Assembly (NCBI GenBank): GCA_963680875.1
Contig: OY804585.1
Coordinates: 26,802,186-26,866,185 of the forward strand
Direction of reading: 5' to 3'
Source: Bathymodiolus brooksi
Taxonomy: Eukaryota; Mollusca; Bivalvia; Mytilida; Modiolidae
Length of the DNA: 64,000 nucleotides
The translations under genes and the position numbers were made by a program. This document shows positions 35,601-43,329 of the stretch, in pieces. Under the pieces are notes generated by a model. The model worked only from the letters and a program-made list of their open reading frames with translations, searched no databases and was not told where the DNA came from. Position 1 is the stretch's first letter; every line of letters starts with the position of its first letter.

Positions 35601-37310
35601 TGTCGTTGAAAAGAGGAGTTTATGATACCATTAACAGGATAAACGTCGCAACATTTTTGTGCCTGTCTCAAGCCAGCACCTGGATTTACATCATTTTTGT
35701 GCTTTTTTCTACATATTAAATTCTTTGAATAAGATCTTGATAAGGGTAATAACAAAATTACCGAACTCCGAACAATGTTTCAAAGGGAAAGTAAAAAAAC
35801 TCATAATTATATAAACAGACAAAATCAGTCAACAACCGGAAAACTGTGAAAACCGTAATGACCCTGACTTGGTACAGGCATTCTTAATTTGAGAAAGTAC
35901 AGTACTTACATGTATTAAAATCATATGAAAATGGGATGCAGTTTTTTCTCTTTATTAAAAATGAAATTGCTGTACACTGACCAAAAAATAAAATGAACAG
36001 CAGTATGAATTGTCTCCTATTTTAAAAAATAAAATGTACGTTACTATGAAATTGTCGAAAAGTGTATATCCTTCATTTTGAGTGCGGGACAGCTTTCATT
36101 CTATACCGTTGCGAAATTAAAAAAAACAAAAAATACCATACTGTCGGAACAGTTCCATATCCAATAGAAACATCGTCGGTAGAGGCAAAATCGATACTCC
36201 CTAACACACAAATACACGATCATTCACTTTCCTGGCTTTTATAGATTTGGTACAGACACATCTATAAGAAGAGACGAGGTTAATCTAGTTTTATGGACTC
36301 AAATTATTAGTTAAGCCTCGTGTCTGATAAGTGTAAATTTATTAATGAATAGTCTGTGAGTTTGATTTTATGGGTTCTTGTGTTGGAAGGACATGTCACC
36401 AGTAAACTATTAATATTCTATCGCTTGTAACTTTGTCATTGTAAGGAGAACAGTTTTAATATACAAAAGGGGTAATCAAAAGACATAAATCGACGGACAG
36501 ACGATACAATGGCCAATTGAAAAAGGAATAATTGGCAAACAATGATCTACAAAACACTACACAGAAAACTAAAGATCGAGCAACACAAACCCCACTACAA
36601 ACAGGAGGTGAACTCAAGTGCTCCAGAAGGATACGCATTTCCTGTTCCACATATATTTCTTTTGTTATAAACCTGGTGGTAAGTCAGGAATGAGGAAAAT
36701 ACTTTCTGTACACAATTATAAACGAGCTTATTCAGTTGGAGAGGTAATTTGGCACTGTACACAATTATAGACGAGCTTATTCAGTTGGAGAGGTCATTTG
36801 ACAAACACATTTTCATAATTTTTTTATGAAAATCAATATTTTGTATTATAGGTCACATTTCATTTTTTTTTCAGGGAACGGCGGAATTTTGCTGAATTAA
36901 AAACAATAGAGTATGCCACAAGGATAGCCCTACAAGAGAGATTTAGAAATTGTATAAGAATAGGATGTGGATTAATTGATGTAGTTGCAAGGTAAACATA
37001 CATTAATTATTAACGTTGTCTTTAGTAAGAAAGCACATGGATGTAAATGAATATGAGAGCATATCCAAAAATTATACTTAAGACACAATTTCAAGAAAAG
37101 GAACATCACTTTTATTGTTGTGCTGCATTTCAGTCATTTATTATATTGGATATTGAAAGAATGATATTTCCTTTTTTAACACAAAAAACTAACAGTTGAG
37201 CAACACAAATCCCACTAAAAGCGGGGGTGGATTATATATCTACTACCAAATGAGTTCGGATGATTTTACTCAACATTGTGCAGAGTAACACAATTCAACA
37301 GAACAAATGT

Positions 37311-37355
<45 letters not shown>

Positions 37356-40300
37356 GAACAACACTAAATACCACAACGTCGAAACAGTTCCTAAATCCAA
37401 TAGAAAAATCGTAGAAAAAAGTTTAAGCACAATAATTTTTACCTAAATCTTTATCAGATAATTTGTAACACTTTTGATATTAGACGAATACACAGCAGGA
37501 AGAGATTTACCCAAACCAAACGTACTTGAATTAGATAGTGGGTATATTGTAAAGACATTGGTCTCTGTCATAACAAAAGATACGACCACAGATGAATTTT
37601 TTTTAAGCCATTTATAACGTAGTATGAGGTCTTCAATAAAAACGTTTAAACCTTAGAATTATCTGTTTCAACGTGTGAATTAAGTAGCTCACTGATAAGG
37701 CTTATCAGATATACATCTTTCACGCAATTATTCTTCTCTCTTGCATATTAAAGTACATTTATAATGACATTAACCATCTGATTCACATGCATTAATTTGT
37801 GAACACTGACTGATTTAATCTTTGCAATACTTAGCAGGATTAGTGGATTATATAGAGAATAATCACTAAAATGACGTCATTATCTATTCGGATAAGATAC
37901 GCTAATCGCCTGGTGTCTTTGTTTACAAAACAGATGGTGTAAATAGTGAGAAAAGGTAGAAGTTTATTGAGGTTTTTGGATCAAGAACATTTGTATGCAA
38001 AACCAAGGGTTTCTAGTTCAAGGTCATTTAACAAAGTACTTGGTAATAAAGATGTATTCGTTTTGTATCTACAAATGTATGTCTCATTTTATGATATCAT
38101 TTTCACATACATTACGTAAATATATTAATGCACACTAAATAATCCCAGATAATAATGTCATTTTCATTTGAACTGCAAATGTTTTATTACAACAAATAGA
38201 TAACTAAAAGTATGTCAAGTTCAATACAGTTTATATTAGAAGTGCAAGTTCAAAAGCATTCATTTAAAGAAATGCTTTAGTTATTTGCCATTCATAGACT
38301 GAATATACGTTAGAGAATACCGAAGTGACAATCAAATTCCCTTCATATTATATTATACGGAAATCACAAAACAAACTATCCTTCCGATGACACTATGAAC
38401 GACATTCTTCTGATGTCATTTTATTTATATGTCGGATTCTCAATTTGATATTTATATATATTCTCTTTCGTCTTTCGGGCTTTGATTTGATAATTATGGA
38501 TATTCACTTTTCATGAAGGACATAATGGTATATAAATACAAACGATTCGTTGGTAGAGATATTCATCATTCCTCTTTTTAGGAAAAAAAAATAACTTGAG
38601 CATACCTGATGAAGCCTATTCCAGAAACGCGACGTGCGCACTAAATTTAATATCTACGTTTTTATTATAAATTATTCGGCTTTCCAAACGCGACGTGCGC
38701 ACTAAATTTAATATCTACGTTTTTATTACTATCACTGTCGATACATCTGCTAGTGGACTATGCATCCCCGAGGGTATCATCCGCCCAGTAGTCGGTGTTT
38801 CGGCACTGACATGGTTTATTAGATATATTTATTACTGAAATTTACAGTTCCTAAATAATGTAGTTATTAATAAAAAACTAAAGTTCTTCTCCCGCAGACA
38901 TAGGTGACCGTAGCTGATTTTGGCTTTTGTCTGTATGCCCTTTGGTTTTATTGCTCCCAAAACTTAAAGTTATTTGGTTTTCCAATATTTCGCTTTTGAG
39001 CGTACCTCATGAAGGTTATTCCAGAAACGCGTCGTGCGCACTAAAATGGATATCTACGTTTTAATCAATAGAATTAAGTGAACCTTCAAATCTGAGTGAA
39101 ATAGGGATCGTTTTAATATTTAATTGTCCTTTGATTATTTTGACACGGTAACGAGATGTTTGTATTTCTCGAAGTCTCTGATATACAAAAGCAAATATGT
39201 ACTTATAACAAGCATACTGACAACGCGTTCACGTTGGAGGAGATGTCACATTATTATTTGCGAAGTGTTATAATCCTTAGACAAGAGCTAAGTGTCTCAA
39301 AGTTATGTATCATGATGTAGTATATCATTTAACAGAATGGCATAACCTTTAAAGAGAGTGTAACATCAGAGAGCGGTGTCGCATTAGATCATAGCACCAT
39401 GATGTAGTATATTATATAACAGAGTGGCATAACCTTTAAAGAGAGTGTAACATCAGAGAGCGGTGTCGCATTAGATCATAGCACCATGATGTAGTATATT
39501 ATATAACAGAATGGCATAACCTTTAAAGAGAGTGTAACATCAGAGAGCGGTGTCGCATTAGATCATAGCACCATGATGTAGTATATTATATAACAGAGTG
39601 GCATAACCTTTGAAGAGAGTGTAACATCAGAGAGCGGTGTCGCATTAGATCATATCACCATGATGTAGTATATTATATAACAGAGTGGCATAACCTTTGA
39701 AGAGAGTGTAACATCAGAGAGCGGTGTCGCATTAGATCATAGCACCATGATGTAGTATATTATATAACAGAGTGGCATAACCTTTGAAGAGAGTGTAACA
39801 TCAGAGAGCGGTGTCGCATTAGATCATAGCACCATGATGTAGTATATCATTTAACAGAGTGGCATAACCTTTGAAGAGAGTGTAACATCAGAGAGCGGTG
39901 TCGCATTAGATCATAGCACCATGATGTAGTATATTATATAACAGAGTGGCATAACCTTTGAAGAGAGTGTAACATCAGAGAGCGGTGTCGCATTAGATCA
40001 TAGCACCATGATGTAGTATATCATTTAACAGAGTGGCATAACCTTTAAAGAGAGTGTAACATCAGAGAGCGGTGTCGCATTAGATCATAGCACCATGATG
40101 TAGTATATTATATAACAGAGTGGCATAACCTTTGAAGAGAGTGTAACATCAGAGAGCGGTGTCGCATTAGATCATAGCACAATATTAGAAGAGAATATGA
40201 TAGTGATAGATGACAGTGGCATGATAAAGGAGTGTGTCATATAACACTTTAGTATAGTTTTTGAAGAGAGTGTCACATTAAAACAGAATGTCTTTTACAT

Positions 40301-40715
40301 ACAAGGAATATGGTATTTACCATGCAGTAGCACGTACTTAGCCTCCGTTCTAAGGGCGAGTTCTGCATATAATTCGTCTAGTTCAACCAGCTGACTCACC
40401 TTTTGGAATAGTGCATTACAGTAGAAGAACTAGGTTATATATTTACTCAGGCTGGGGACTTATGTTCTTAAATGTAATTTTATTTTCAAATGTGCGCAAA
40501 GTTATACATTTACCTTAGTCGATATGGACCAGATTCTGTAATATCAAGTTAAAATTGGAAGTGGGATTGTTCGTTATTGGTAGAAATGATAAATATTAAT
40601 TTGATATATTGTTTTCAGTGGAAAGAAGAAAAGAGACAGTCCCAACCAGTTGTCAAACAGTTACAGAAATGATCTGCTATCAAAAATAATTGAAAGCGCA
40701 AAAGAGAGATCCTGA
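17829..40715 (+). CDS. Secreted peptide (neuropeptide/hormone) precursor, three exons
   Basis: Model: 17829-17917, 36875-36991 and 40619-40715, joined in phase 2, 303 nt, 100 residues. Layout: signal peptide 1-21 ([21 protein letters not shown]), short spacer, furin-like site RERR (30-33), a 36-residue peptide (34-69) starting [11 protein letters not shown], then GKKKR (70-74), and a C-terminal 26-residue peptide (75-100) starting DSPNQ. Gly before Lys-Lys-Lys-Arg predicts cleavage and C-terminal amidation. The peptide is probably helical at first and has one C-x4-C ring (CIRIGC, Cys56-Cys61) near its end. It would act outside the cell, likely on a GPCR. I do not recognise the family: it lacks conopressin features (no neurophysin) and does not match CRF/ELH, calcitonin/DH31, PDF or allatostatin-C patterns as I know them. 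Introns of 18,957 and 3,627 bp are packed with repeats. Confidence 0.75.
18640..18800 (+). mobile_element. Penelope-like tail fragment in intron 1
   Basis: GAGCTCATCCCAGGTATTTTTGG, GGTCAATTTTTAGCTTTCTGTG, TTTTGGTCATTGTATTGTCTG and TCCTTCTTCAATTCGCTGC follow the tail order. Confidence 0.55.
18955..19125. repeat. 42-bp minisatellite, 4 copies, at the T2 edge
   Basis: Four copies of GTTGTGATGTCCTATTATGT plus GTCTTCACGTTCTGAGTTCCGT, then a transition into GTTGTGATGTCCGTTACG and the rest of T2. Both strands stay open in frame because 42 is a multiple of 3. Confidence 0.9.
19126..19345 (+). repeat. Dispersed repeat T2 copy
   Basis: TTATTTACGTTATTTGTGTTTG, GCGCATAGTGGTGTCCAAC, TCTTCGTCTTGTGCACC, TTGCCAGTTTCTCTGGATTG and CATTCTCTAACG. 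This is the most complete T2 copy. Confidence 0.6.
20415..20668 (-). mobile_element. tRNA-headed SINE, family S2, between two (TA)n tracts
   Basis: Between (TA)20 at 20415-20454 and (TA)25 at about 20618-20668. On the minus strand the head reads GATGTAGTCGAGTGGTCTAG (A box, tRNA-Leu/Ser-like GTCGAGTGGTCTA) and GTGGGTTCAAATCCCGTCG (B box), followed by a 3' body TTTGACAGCTCTAAAATC. Other copies are at 24405-24490 and 28302-28470. The extra ~15 nt between the boxes fits a long-variable-arm tRNA ancestor. Confidence 0.75.
20690..21980. other. Intron 1 stretch without recognisable features
   Basis: AT-rich sequence. The small open frame at 21011-21217 (-) shows no domain, and the rest has no repeat I can place. 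Confidence 0.4.
22090..22240. repeat. ~30-bp minisatellite, about 5 copies
   Basis: Imperfect copies of a unit like CTCTGTCTCATTATTAACACCTATC. It ends directly where the Penelope-like tail (CATCAGATGCTCCGG) starts. Confidence 0.8.
22245..22676 (-). pseudogene. Penelope-like element: RT C-terminal part and 3' tail
   Basis: The minus strand from 22676 encodes [40 protein letters not shown] and [19 protein letters not shown]. This region matches the RT thumb-side segment that follows the catalytic core in the related copy at 43912-44030. After about 80 codons it loses the expected frame and enters 3' tail sequence (AACGGAACATATTTG, GCTCCACATGTAGCACC, GTGCTCC-like end). A 5'-truncated, dead insertion in intron 1. 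Confidence 0.7.
22905..23065 (-). mobile_element. SINE S3 fragment
   Basis: TAGCGCCACCTATCAAG, AGTTTTATTGGGGAGGAAAACC, TTATCACATAAAGTTGTATCGAGTACAT. Diverged, headless. Confidence 0.55.
23695..23990 (+). mobile_element. S1 SINE body after a poly-T tract
   Basis: A T-rich tract (about 23694-23726) is followed at 23815 by ATATCAAATTTAGTGCGCAAG, GACGCATTTCTGTAATAAC, GGAAAGCCAAATAATTG, TTTGGGAGCAATA and ATCGGCTACGGTAACC, the S1 body without head. Confidence 0.6.
24390..24502 (-). mobile_element. Truncated S2 SINE between TA tracts
   Basis: Near-identical to 20455-20550 (ACGTCTGAAAATTAAACC, AGTGTTAGAATTAGATTTTAG, CTTCCCTCGACGGGATTTG), then stops at CACACCA and joins (TA)n. The head is lost, perhaps by recombination between TA tracts. 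Confidence 0.7.
25216..25755. repeat. 45-bp minisatellite, 12 copies, in intron 1
   Basis: Twelve copies of GGTTAAACAGTAGTTATAAC plus TGATATTGGTACATTTAACTTCACT. Sites alternate between ATATTTAGC and ACATTTAAC versions, showing two subtypes in the array. Confidence 0.95.
26750..26985 (+). repeat. Repeat D copy with a 60-bp direct duplication
   Basis: AAAATACCACACTGTCGGAAC starts repeat D; the segment AGGCACAATATAATACCCTA to GGCTTGGTAC occurs twice in a row (about 26811-26870 and 26871-26930), then GGCACTTCCATAAAAAATGG and TTTTATGGGCC. Confidence 0.7.
27400..27700 (-). mobile_element. Penelope-like 3' tail
   Basis: TACAAAATGGGTAATAAAAGTCC, CGATCTACAAAATACTACAC, AAGATCGAGCAACACGAACC, GTAAGCAGTTCC and GTGACACAGATATTCCGTAATGG. 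The last block matches 22380-22402 and lies between tail and RT in the minus copy. Confidence 0.65.
27805..28060 (+). mobile_element. Penelope-like tail carrying a 24-bp minisatellite
   Basis: GCACCTGAGTTCAACCTCGG starts a plus tail. At 27893-28020 GATTGTATTGTCTGTGCTTG plus TTCT is repeated about five times exactly where the tail normally has a single CATTGTATTGTCTGTCCTTC. The tail ends with CTTTTGCTATCTTCAAAC. The repeated Cys-rich translation is not a gene. Confidence 0.8.
28302..28472 (-). mobile_element. SINE S2 copy
   Basis: CAGAAAATTAAACCCAGCAGTG, TCCCTCGACGGGATTCGAAC, CTTAGTCTTATGTCTAGCCC and TAGACCACTTGGCCACATC. More diverged than the other two copies, with TA-rich sequence after the head. 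Confidence 0.7.
28795..28960 (-). repeat. Dispersed repeat T2 copy
   Basis: ACGTTAGAGAATATCGAAGG, ATTCCAGAAAAACTTAC, ACACATTATGTGTTGTACAC and CACTATGCGGAAACAAAC match T2. Confidence 0.55.
29162..29675. repeat. 43-bp minisatellite, about 12 copies, in intron 1
   Basis: Twelve nearly identical copies of GAGCTGTTAGGAACATAAAT plus AATAATGGTAAACATGCCAGTTA; only a few point differences and one 2-bp insertion. The low divergence suggests recent expansion. Confidence 0.95.
29870..29960 (+). mobile_element. SINE S3 tail fragment
   Basis: ACCGCCATGATATAACTGAAATATTG and TTGAAAGTAGCGGTAAAC match the S3 end in plus orientation. Confidence 0.5.
30000..31230. other. Intron 1 stretch without recognisable features
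   Basis: No coding exon, tRNA-like box pair or repeated block recognised. Confidence 0.4.
31232..31470 (+). mobile_element. SINE S3 copy, nearly complete body
   Basis: GTCGTTGCCGTGATCGTATG, CAATCAGTTCTGATCACCAC, GTGAGTTAGAATTCCACTTG (degraded B box), CTCGATACAACATTATGTGA, CGGTGGTTTTCTCTGG, GCCACGATATAACTGAAATA and AAAGTGGCGTTAAACATC. Confidence 0.7.
31735..31860 (-). mobile_element. SINE S1 core
   Basis: AATTATTTGGTTTCAATC, GTACCTGATGAAGGTTATTCC, AGAAACGCATCGTGTGCAC and ATATCTACGTTTTTA form the complement of the 1660-1770 core. Confidence 0.65.
32200..33420. other. Intron 1 stretch, scattered repeat scraps only
   Basis: Holds AACGTAGATATCAAATTTATTG (S1 scrap, 32259) and GGTAATAACAAAATTACCGAAC (32434). 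No credible exon. Confidence 0.4.
33425..33590 (+). mobile_element. Penelope-like tail
   Basis: AGTAGAACAGGAACTGCTTAC, TTTCACCCGTGATATTTAGTGG, GTTGCTCAATCTGTTGTTTTC, TTCTGATTACCCCTTTCG. Confidence 0.6.
33590..33715 (-). pseudogene. Unidentified coding remnant
   Basis: The minus strand reads [39 protein letters not shown] and SLFYEARQ, bounded upstream by a stop and a possible acceptor (CATCTGAG) and downstream by the Penelope-like tail. The composition looks protein-like but I cannot name a family. It lies antisense in the peptide-gene intron. It could be an exon of another gene, transduced sequence, or chance. Confidence 0.3.
33730..35735. other. Intron 1 stretch, mostly unplaced
   Basis: Contains an S3 scrap (CACTAAAGTTGTGAATTTG to GTACTCCATGCAACATCATG, 34329-34392), a 27-bp direct repeat (AGTGAAGAATACGTTAGTGG, twice at 34394-34440) and a short minus-strand Penelope-like end (GGGGGTGAACCCAGGTGCTC, 34521). 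The 136-codon minus frame at 34602-35012 shows no motif I trust. Confidence 0.4.
35740..35885 (-). repeat. Copy of the TAATAACAAAATTACC repeat
   Basis: Matches 14995-15085 almost word for word, then diverges into AACCGTAATGACCCTGACTTGG, a repeat D-like end (CTTGGTACAGGCA). Confidence 0.55.
36115..36300 (+). repeat. Dispersed repeat D copy
   Basis: AAAATACCATACTGTCGGAAC, GTTCCATATCCAATAGAAAC, GCAAAATCGATACTCCC, TTGGTACAGACAC and TTTTATGGACTC. Confidence 0.65.
36460..36805 (-). mobile_element. Penelope-like tail followed by a 51-bp direct duplication
   Basis: ACAAAAGGGGTAATCAAAAG, CATAAATCGACGGACAGAC, GATCGAGCAACACAAACC and GTGCTCCAGAAGG mark the tail (36460-36690). At 36707-36800 the segment GTACACAATTATAAACGAGC to GGAGAGGTAATTTGGCACT is duplicated. 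It lies just upstream of peptide-gene exon 2. Confidence 0.65.
36875..36991 (+). CDS. Peptide precursor exon 2, cleavage site and main peptide
   Basis: The acceptor is CATTTTTTTTTCAG, a strong pyrimidine tract, and the donor AG|GTAAAC is strong. It is 117 nt, phase 2 to 2. It completes Arg30, gives ERR (31-33) and most of the peptide, with [18 protein letters not shown] at its end. A frame running directly past the donor would stop at once (AGG TAA), so splicing is required. Confidence 0.8.
37316..37352. repeat. (GA)n microsatellite
   Basis: About 18 perfect GA repeats in intron 2 of the peptide gene. Confidence 0.95.
37353..38590. other. Intron 2 stretch, no clear feature
   Basis: Starts with a repeat D scrap (CTAAATACCACAACGTCG). 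The remainder is AT-rich without exon-like open frames. Confidence 0.4.
38595..38830 (-). mobile_element. SINE S1 core with internal duplication
   Basis: GATGAAGCCTATTCCAGAAACG then CGACGTGCGCACTAAATTTA to CTACGTTTTTATTA occurs twice, separated by ATAAATTATTCGGCTTTCC. An extended 3' part (CCCCGAGGGTATCATCCGCC, CAGTAGTCGGTGTTTCGGC) follows, which I associate from memory with a common mussel repeat. Confidence 0.65.
38889..39066 (-). mobile_element. SINE S1 body, long copy
   Basis: TCCCGCAGACATAGGTGACC, GTAGCTGATTTTGGC, TTTATTGCTCCCAAAACTT, GAGCGTACCTCATGAAGG, GAAACGCGTCGTGCGCAC. Complement of 1660-1840, the best-matched pair in the window. Confidence 0.7.
39305..40182. repeat. 87-bp minisatellite, about 10 copies, in intron 2
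   Basis: About ten copies of a unit containing GTGTAACATCAGAGAGCGGT, GTCGCATTAGATCATAGCAC, CATGATGTAGTATATTATAT and GAGTGGCATAACCTTTGAAG. Two alternating variants (TATTATATAAC and TATCATTTAAC) suggest partial higher-order structure. It ends about 440 bp before exon 3. Confidence 0.95.
40619..40715 (+). CDS. Peptide precursor exon 3, amidation site and C-terminal peptide
   Basis: The acceptor is TATTGTTTTCAG; split codon AG|T gives Ser69, then [24 protein letters not shown] and ESAKERS, stop TGA. A 3' UTR intron is possible (weak donor near 40727, acceptor TATTTTAG at 41931) but not needed. Confidence 0.75.
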
Positions 40716-40973
40716 CCTTTGTAATATAGGTTTGTATTTTATATTACCCTGTAGTTTGTGTTAGAGTACTGTATTATTCAGCGCGAGTGATTCATTTCCA
40801 TGTAAAAAATTATTTCGACTAAAAGTGCCATCCTGATATAAGAAAAAACCATACACACATTGATCATGTATACGTCATTATAACTATTACCATACAAAAT
40901 ATTAATGCTACATGACGGAAAAACCTTTAAATATTTGTCTGTATTTTGTGGGTTTTATTTCGTAGTTGTCATG

Positions 40974-40979
40974 AATAAA
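40974..40979 (+). terminator. Candidate polyadenylation signal of the peptide gene
   Basis: AATAAA about 260 nt after the stop codon, followed within about 60 nt by T/GT-rich sequence (GTTCGTCGTTTGTTTTCGTTG). Confidence 0.4.
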
Positions 40980-41564
40980 GTGTCAGTTCTTCTATGTAGA
41001 AGTCCTATATGAGCTCTTGTCGTCAGCAAAGTTCGTCGTTTGTTTTCGTTGTTAACGTTCTCATTTAATGCGACATTTTCATCTGTTATGAAACCCAATA
41101 TTTATGCATTTGGTGTTTATTGGAAATCCAATAGTTGCTAACAGAGTATATATGTTAATACAAAAAAAAGCCCTCGTGGGGAAACTGTTGCACACTGGCC
41201 ACCAACGACCCGTCCTGACTAACCGTCGATTACTACGTGTTGTTGCAGCTAATATGTCTTTATGTTGGATTTGCATTCTCTTAAACAAGAGGCACGACGA
41301 ATTATGAATTTAATTGGTCGGTCGCAAAATACAAACTAGAGAAATAGTGCCAATACAACAAAATGACAATGAAGATAGACAAAACACAAATGGGAAATGA
41401 AATAAAAGAATGATATAAAGATACGCACACTCGCATTACAAATCTGGTGTGATCAGATGTTCGAAATGGTAAAGAGACAATCATTGTTCTAAGCATTATG
41501 TCGGAAACGATGTATCACAAAGATGTATTTAGAAGGGTAAAGAGCTTGGTATTTTGGGGTATTT

Positions 41565-41692
41565 AACGCCATGTTCAACAATATATCAGTTACATCCTGA
41601 TGATAAGTTTTATTCCTGGTGGAAACCAACGTACCCATAGAAAACAGACGAACAGCCTAAGGCAAATGACACACTTTATTTCAAGTTCTATA
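41565..41692 (-). mobile_element. SINE S3 fragment
   Basis: ATTTAACGCCATGTTCAACA, ATATATCAGTTACATCC, TGGTGGAAACCAACGTACCC and GCAAATGACACACTTTAT. Confidence 0.6.
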
Positions 41693-41699
41693 ACCGTTT

Positions 41700-42520
41700 C
41701 AATTGTTATATATGTAAGATATAAATACAACTACCATAACTACCATCAGAACACATCAATCACAACCACCAATTAACAAAGGAGTATGCCGTTAATGTAC
41801 CTATTTTGACCGCAACACATTTATATACATATAAAAGGCAACGATTATAGAAAAACTAAAAACACCTAAACTTATTATATGTTAAGCATAATTTGTCAAC
41901 ATTATATATTTTATCTTTGTATGTATTTTAGGTTGGATTGTGATGCCATCCAGAAAACAATAACATCCAAAGACACATCCTTTCATAACAAAATACCATT
42001 TATATTCTTTTTCCATCCGTTTATTTCATAACAGCACGTTCAGGATAATCGCAGACGACACGAAACACTAGACGAATAAACAACATTCTACCATACCACT
42101 ACTTTGGCAAAAATATTGGAGTACTTCTTCCTCAAATCATATAAAATGTATTTTTGTATATATTGACATTGTATATATACTATAAGGAGAGAACAATGAG
42201 GGAACATTTAACAGCATATTATATATTAGTATGCCCACTATATGTTAATTCACAGCCTTGTGGTGTATGCGAAATATATTGAATATAATAGACATATATT
42301 CCAAGTATTTGCCGATTAAACAAATACATATTTAAGACTTTTCATAAATTGGCTTTATCTTTTCATTTAACGTTCTTTCACACAAAATAAGTGTTGAGCT
42401 CTGAATTATATTTGTGTTATTGATTACTCATACGGTGTAAAATGTTATTAAAAGAATAAAAATGGAATAGAAAAAGTTGTTAAATTATTCTCTTTCGGAA
42501 ACAGTTGGCCTGAATACATC
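41700..42520. other. Possible 3' UTR or flank of the peptide gene
   Basis: AT-rich; has an acceptor-like TATTTTAG at 41924-41931 and several AATAAA words (for example near 42454). No coding sequence seen. Confidence 0.3.
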
Positions 42521-42529
42521 CAAAATGTA

Positions 42530-42862
42530 TTTACAGTCAAACCTGCCATTGCAGTCACCTCTATTAAGAAGTCACATGTATTAAAATGTCATCCTTTTCT
42601 TGTCCTGTCATATAAAATGTACACGAAATGAACCTACTTTAACAGGCCATCTGTCTTAAAAGACCATTTTCTATTTGTCCCCAATGTGACCTATTAACAC
42701 AGATTTGACTGTATTACCCTTTTAGTTTTCCTTTTCTTGTCCCTGTCATGGAAAATGTACGCAAAATGAACCTGTTTTAAGTGGTCATCCGTCTTAAAAC
42801 ACAAGTTTTTCTTTGTCTTAAAGGTGACCTCTTAATACAGGTTTAACTGTATTCGCCTTCTA
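42530..42862. repeat. Two-module dispersed repeat (AGTCAAACCTG type)
   Basis: Module 1 ACAGTCAAACCTGCCATTGC to CACAGATTTGACTGTATTAC and module 2 CTTTTCTTGTCCCTGTCATG to ATACAGGTTTAACTGTATTC share CTTGTCC(C)TGTCAT, AAAATGTAC, AAATGAACCT and TGTCTTAAA. Complementary ends (ACAGTCAAACCTG/CAGGTTTAACTGT) suggest a foldback DNA element. Confidence 0.55.
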
Positions 42863-43329
42863 ATTTTCATTTTACGGATAGAATAGTGAATACAAGAACA
42901 GCATACATGTATATATGTAGTTACAATTATTATGTTAATAATAGATAGTAACGCTATCAAAATGCGAGTATGGTTATCTTTGCTTGCCTACAACAATTTG
43001 CCAGCTATATAACGACCCCACTCTTGGGAAGGAAATCACTGGCAGATATAATGGGCTGACCAATGAAATTCACGACAATGGGTAGATTTCATCGGGGTGT
43101 GAACTCACATCACATTGTGGTCAGATGTCAAATGCATTAACCAACCAACCAACCAACCATGTAAGCATATATGGCATCATTGACTTAAAATATTTACTCT
43201 GTTTGCCAGAAATAATCATATATTAAAAAAAAGGATAAGGAATCAGCTTTATTCGATATGAAAATAAATATTCAAATTTAAATGATTGCAGACATATTTC
43301 CGTCTTTGATATACGGCTTCTGATTAACC

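Noticed and set aside
36945..36980. Conopressin (vasopressin-like) gene
   Set aside because: Ring size matches, but Pro after the second Cys is absent, the ring is not N-terminal, and no neurophysin domain follows.
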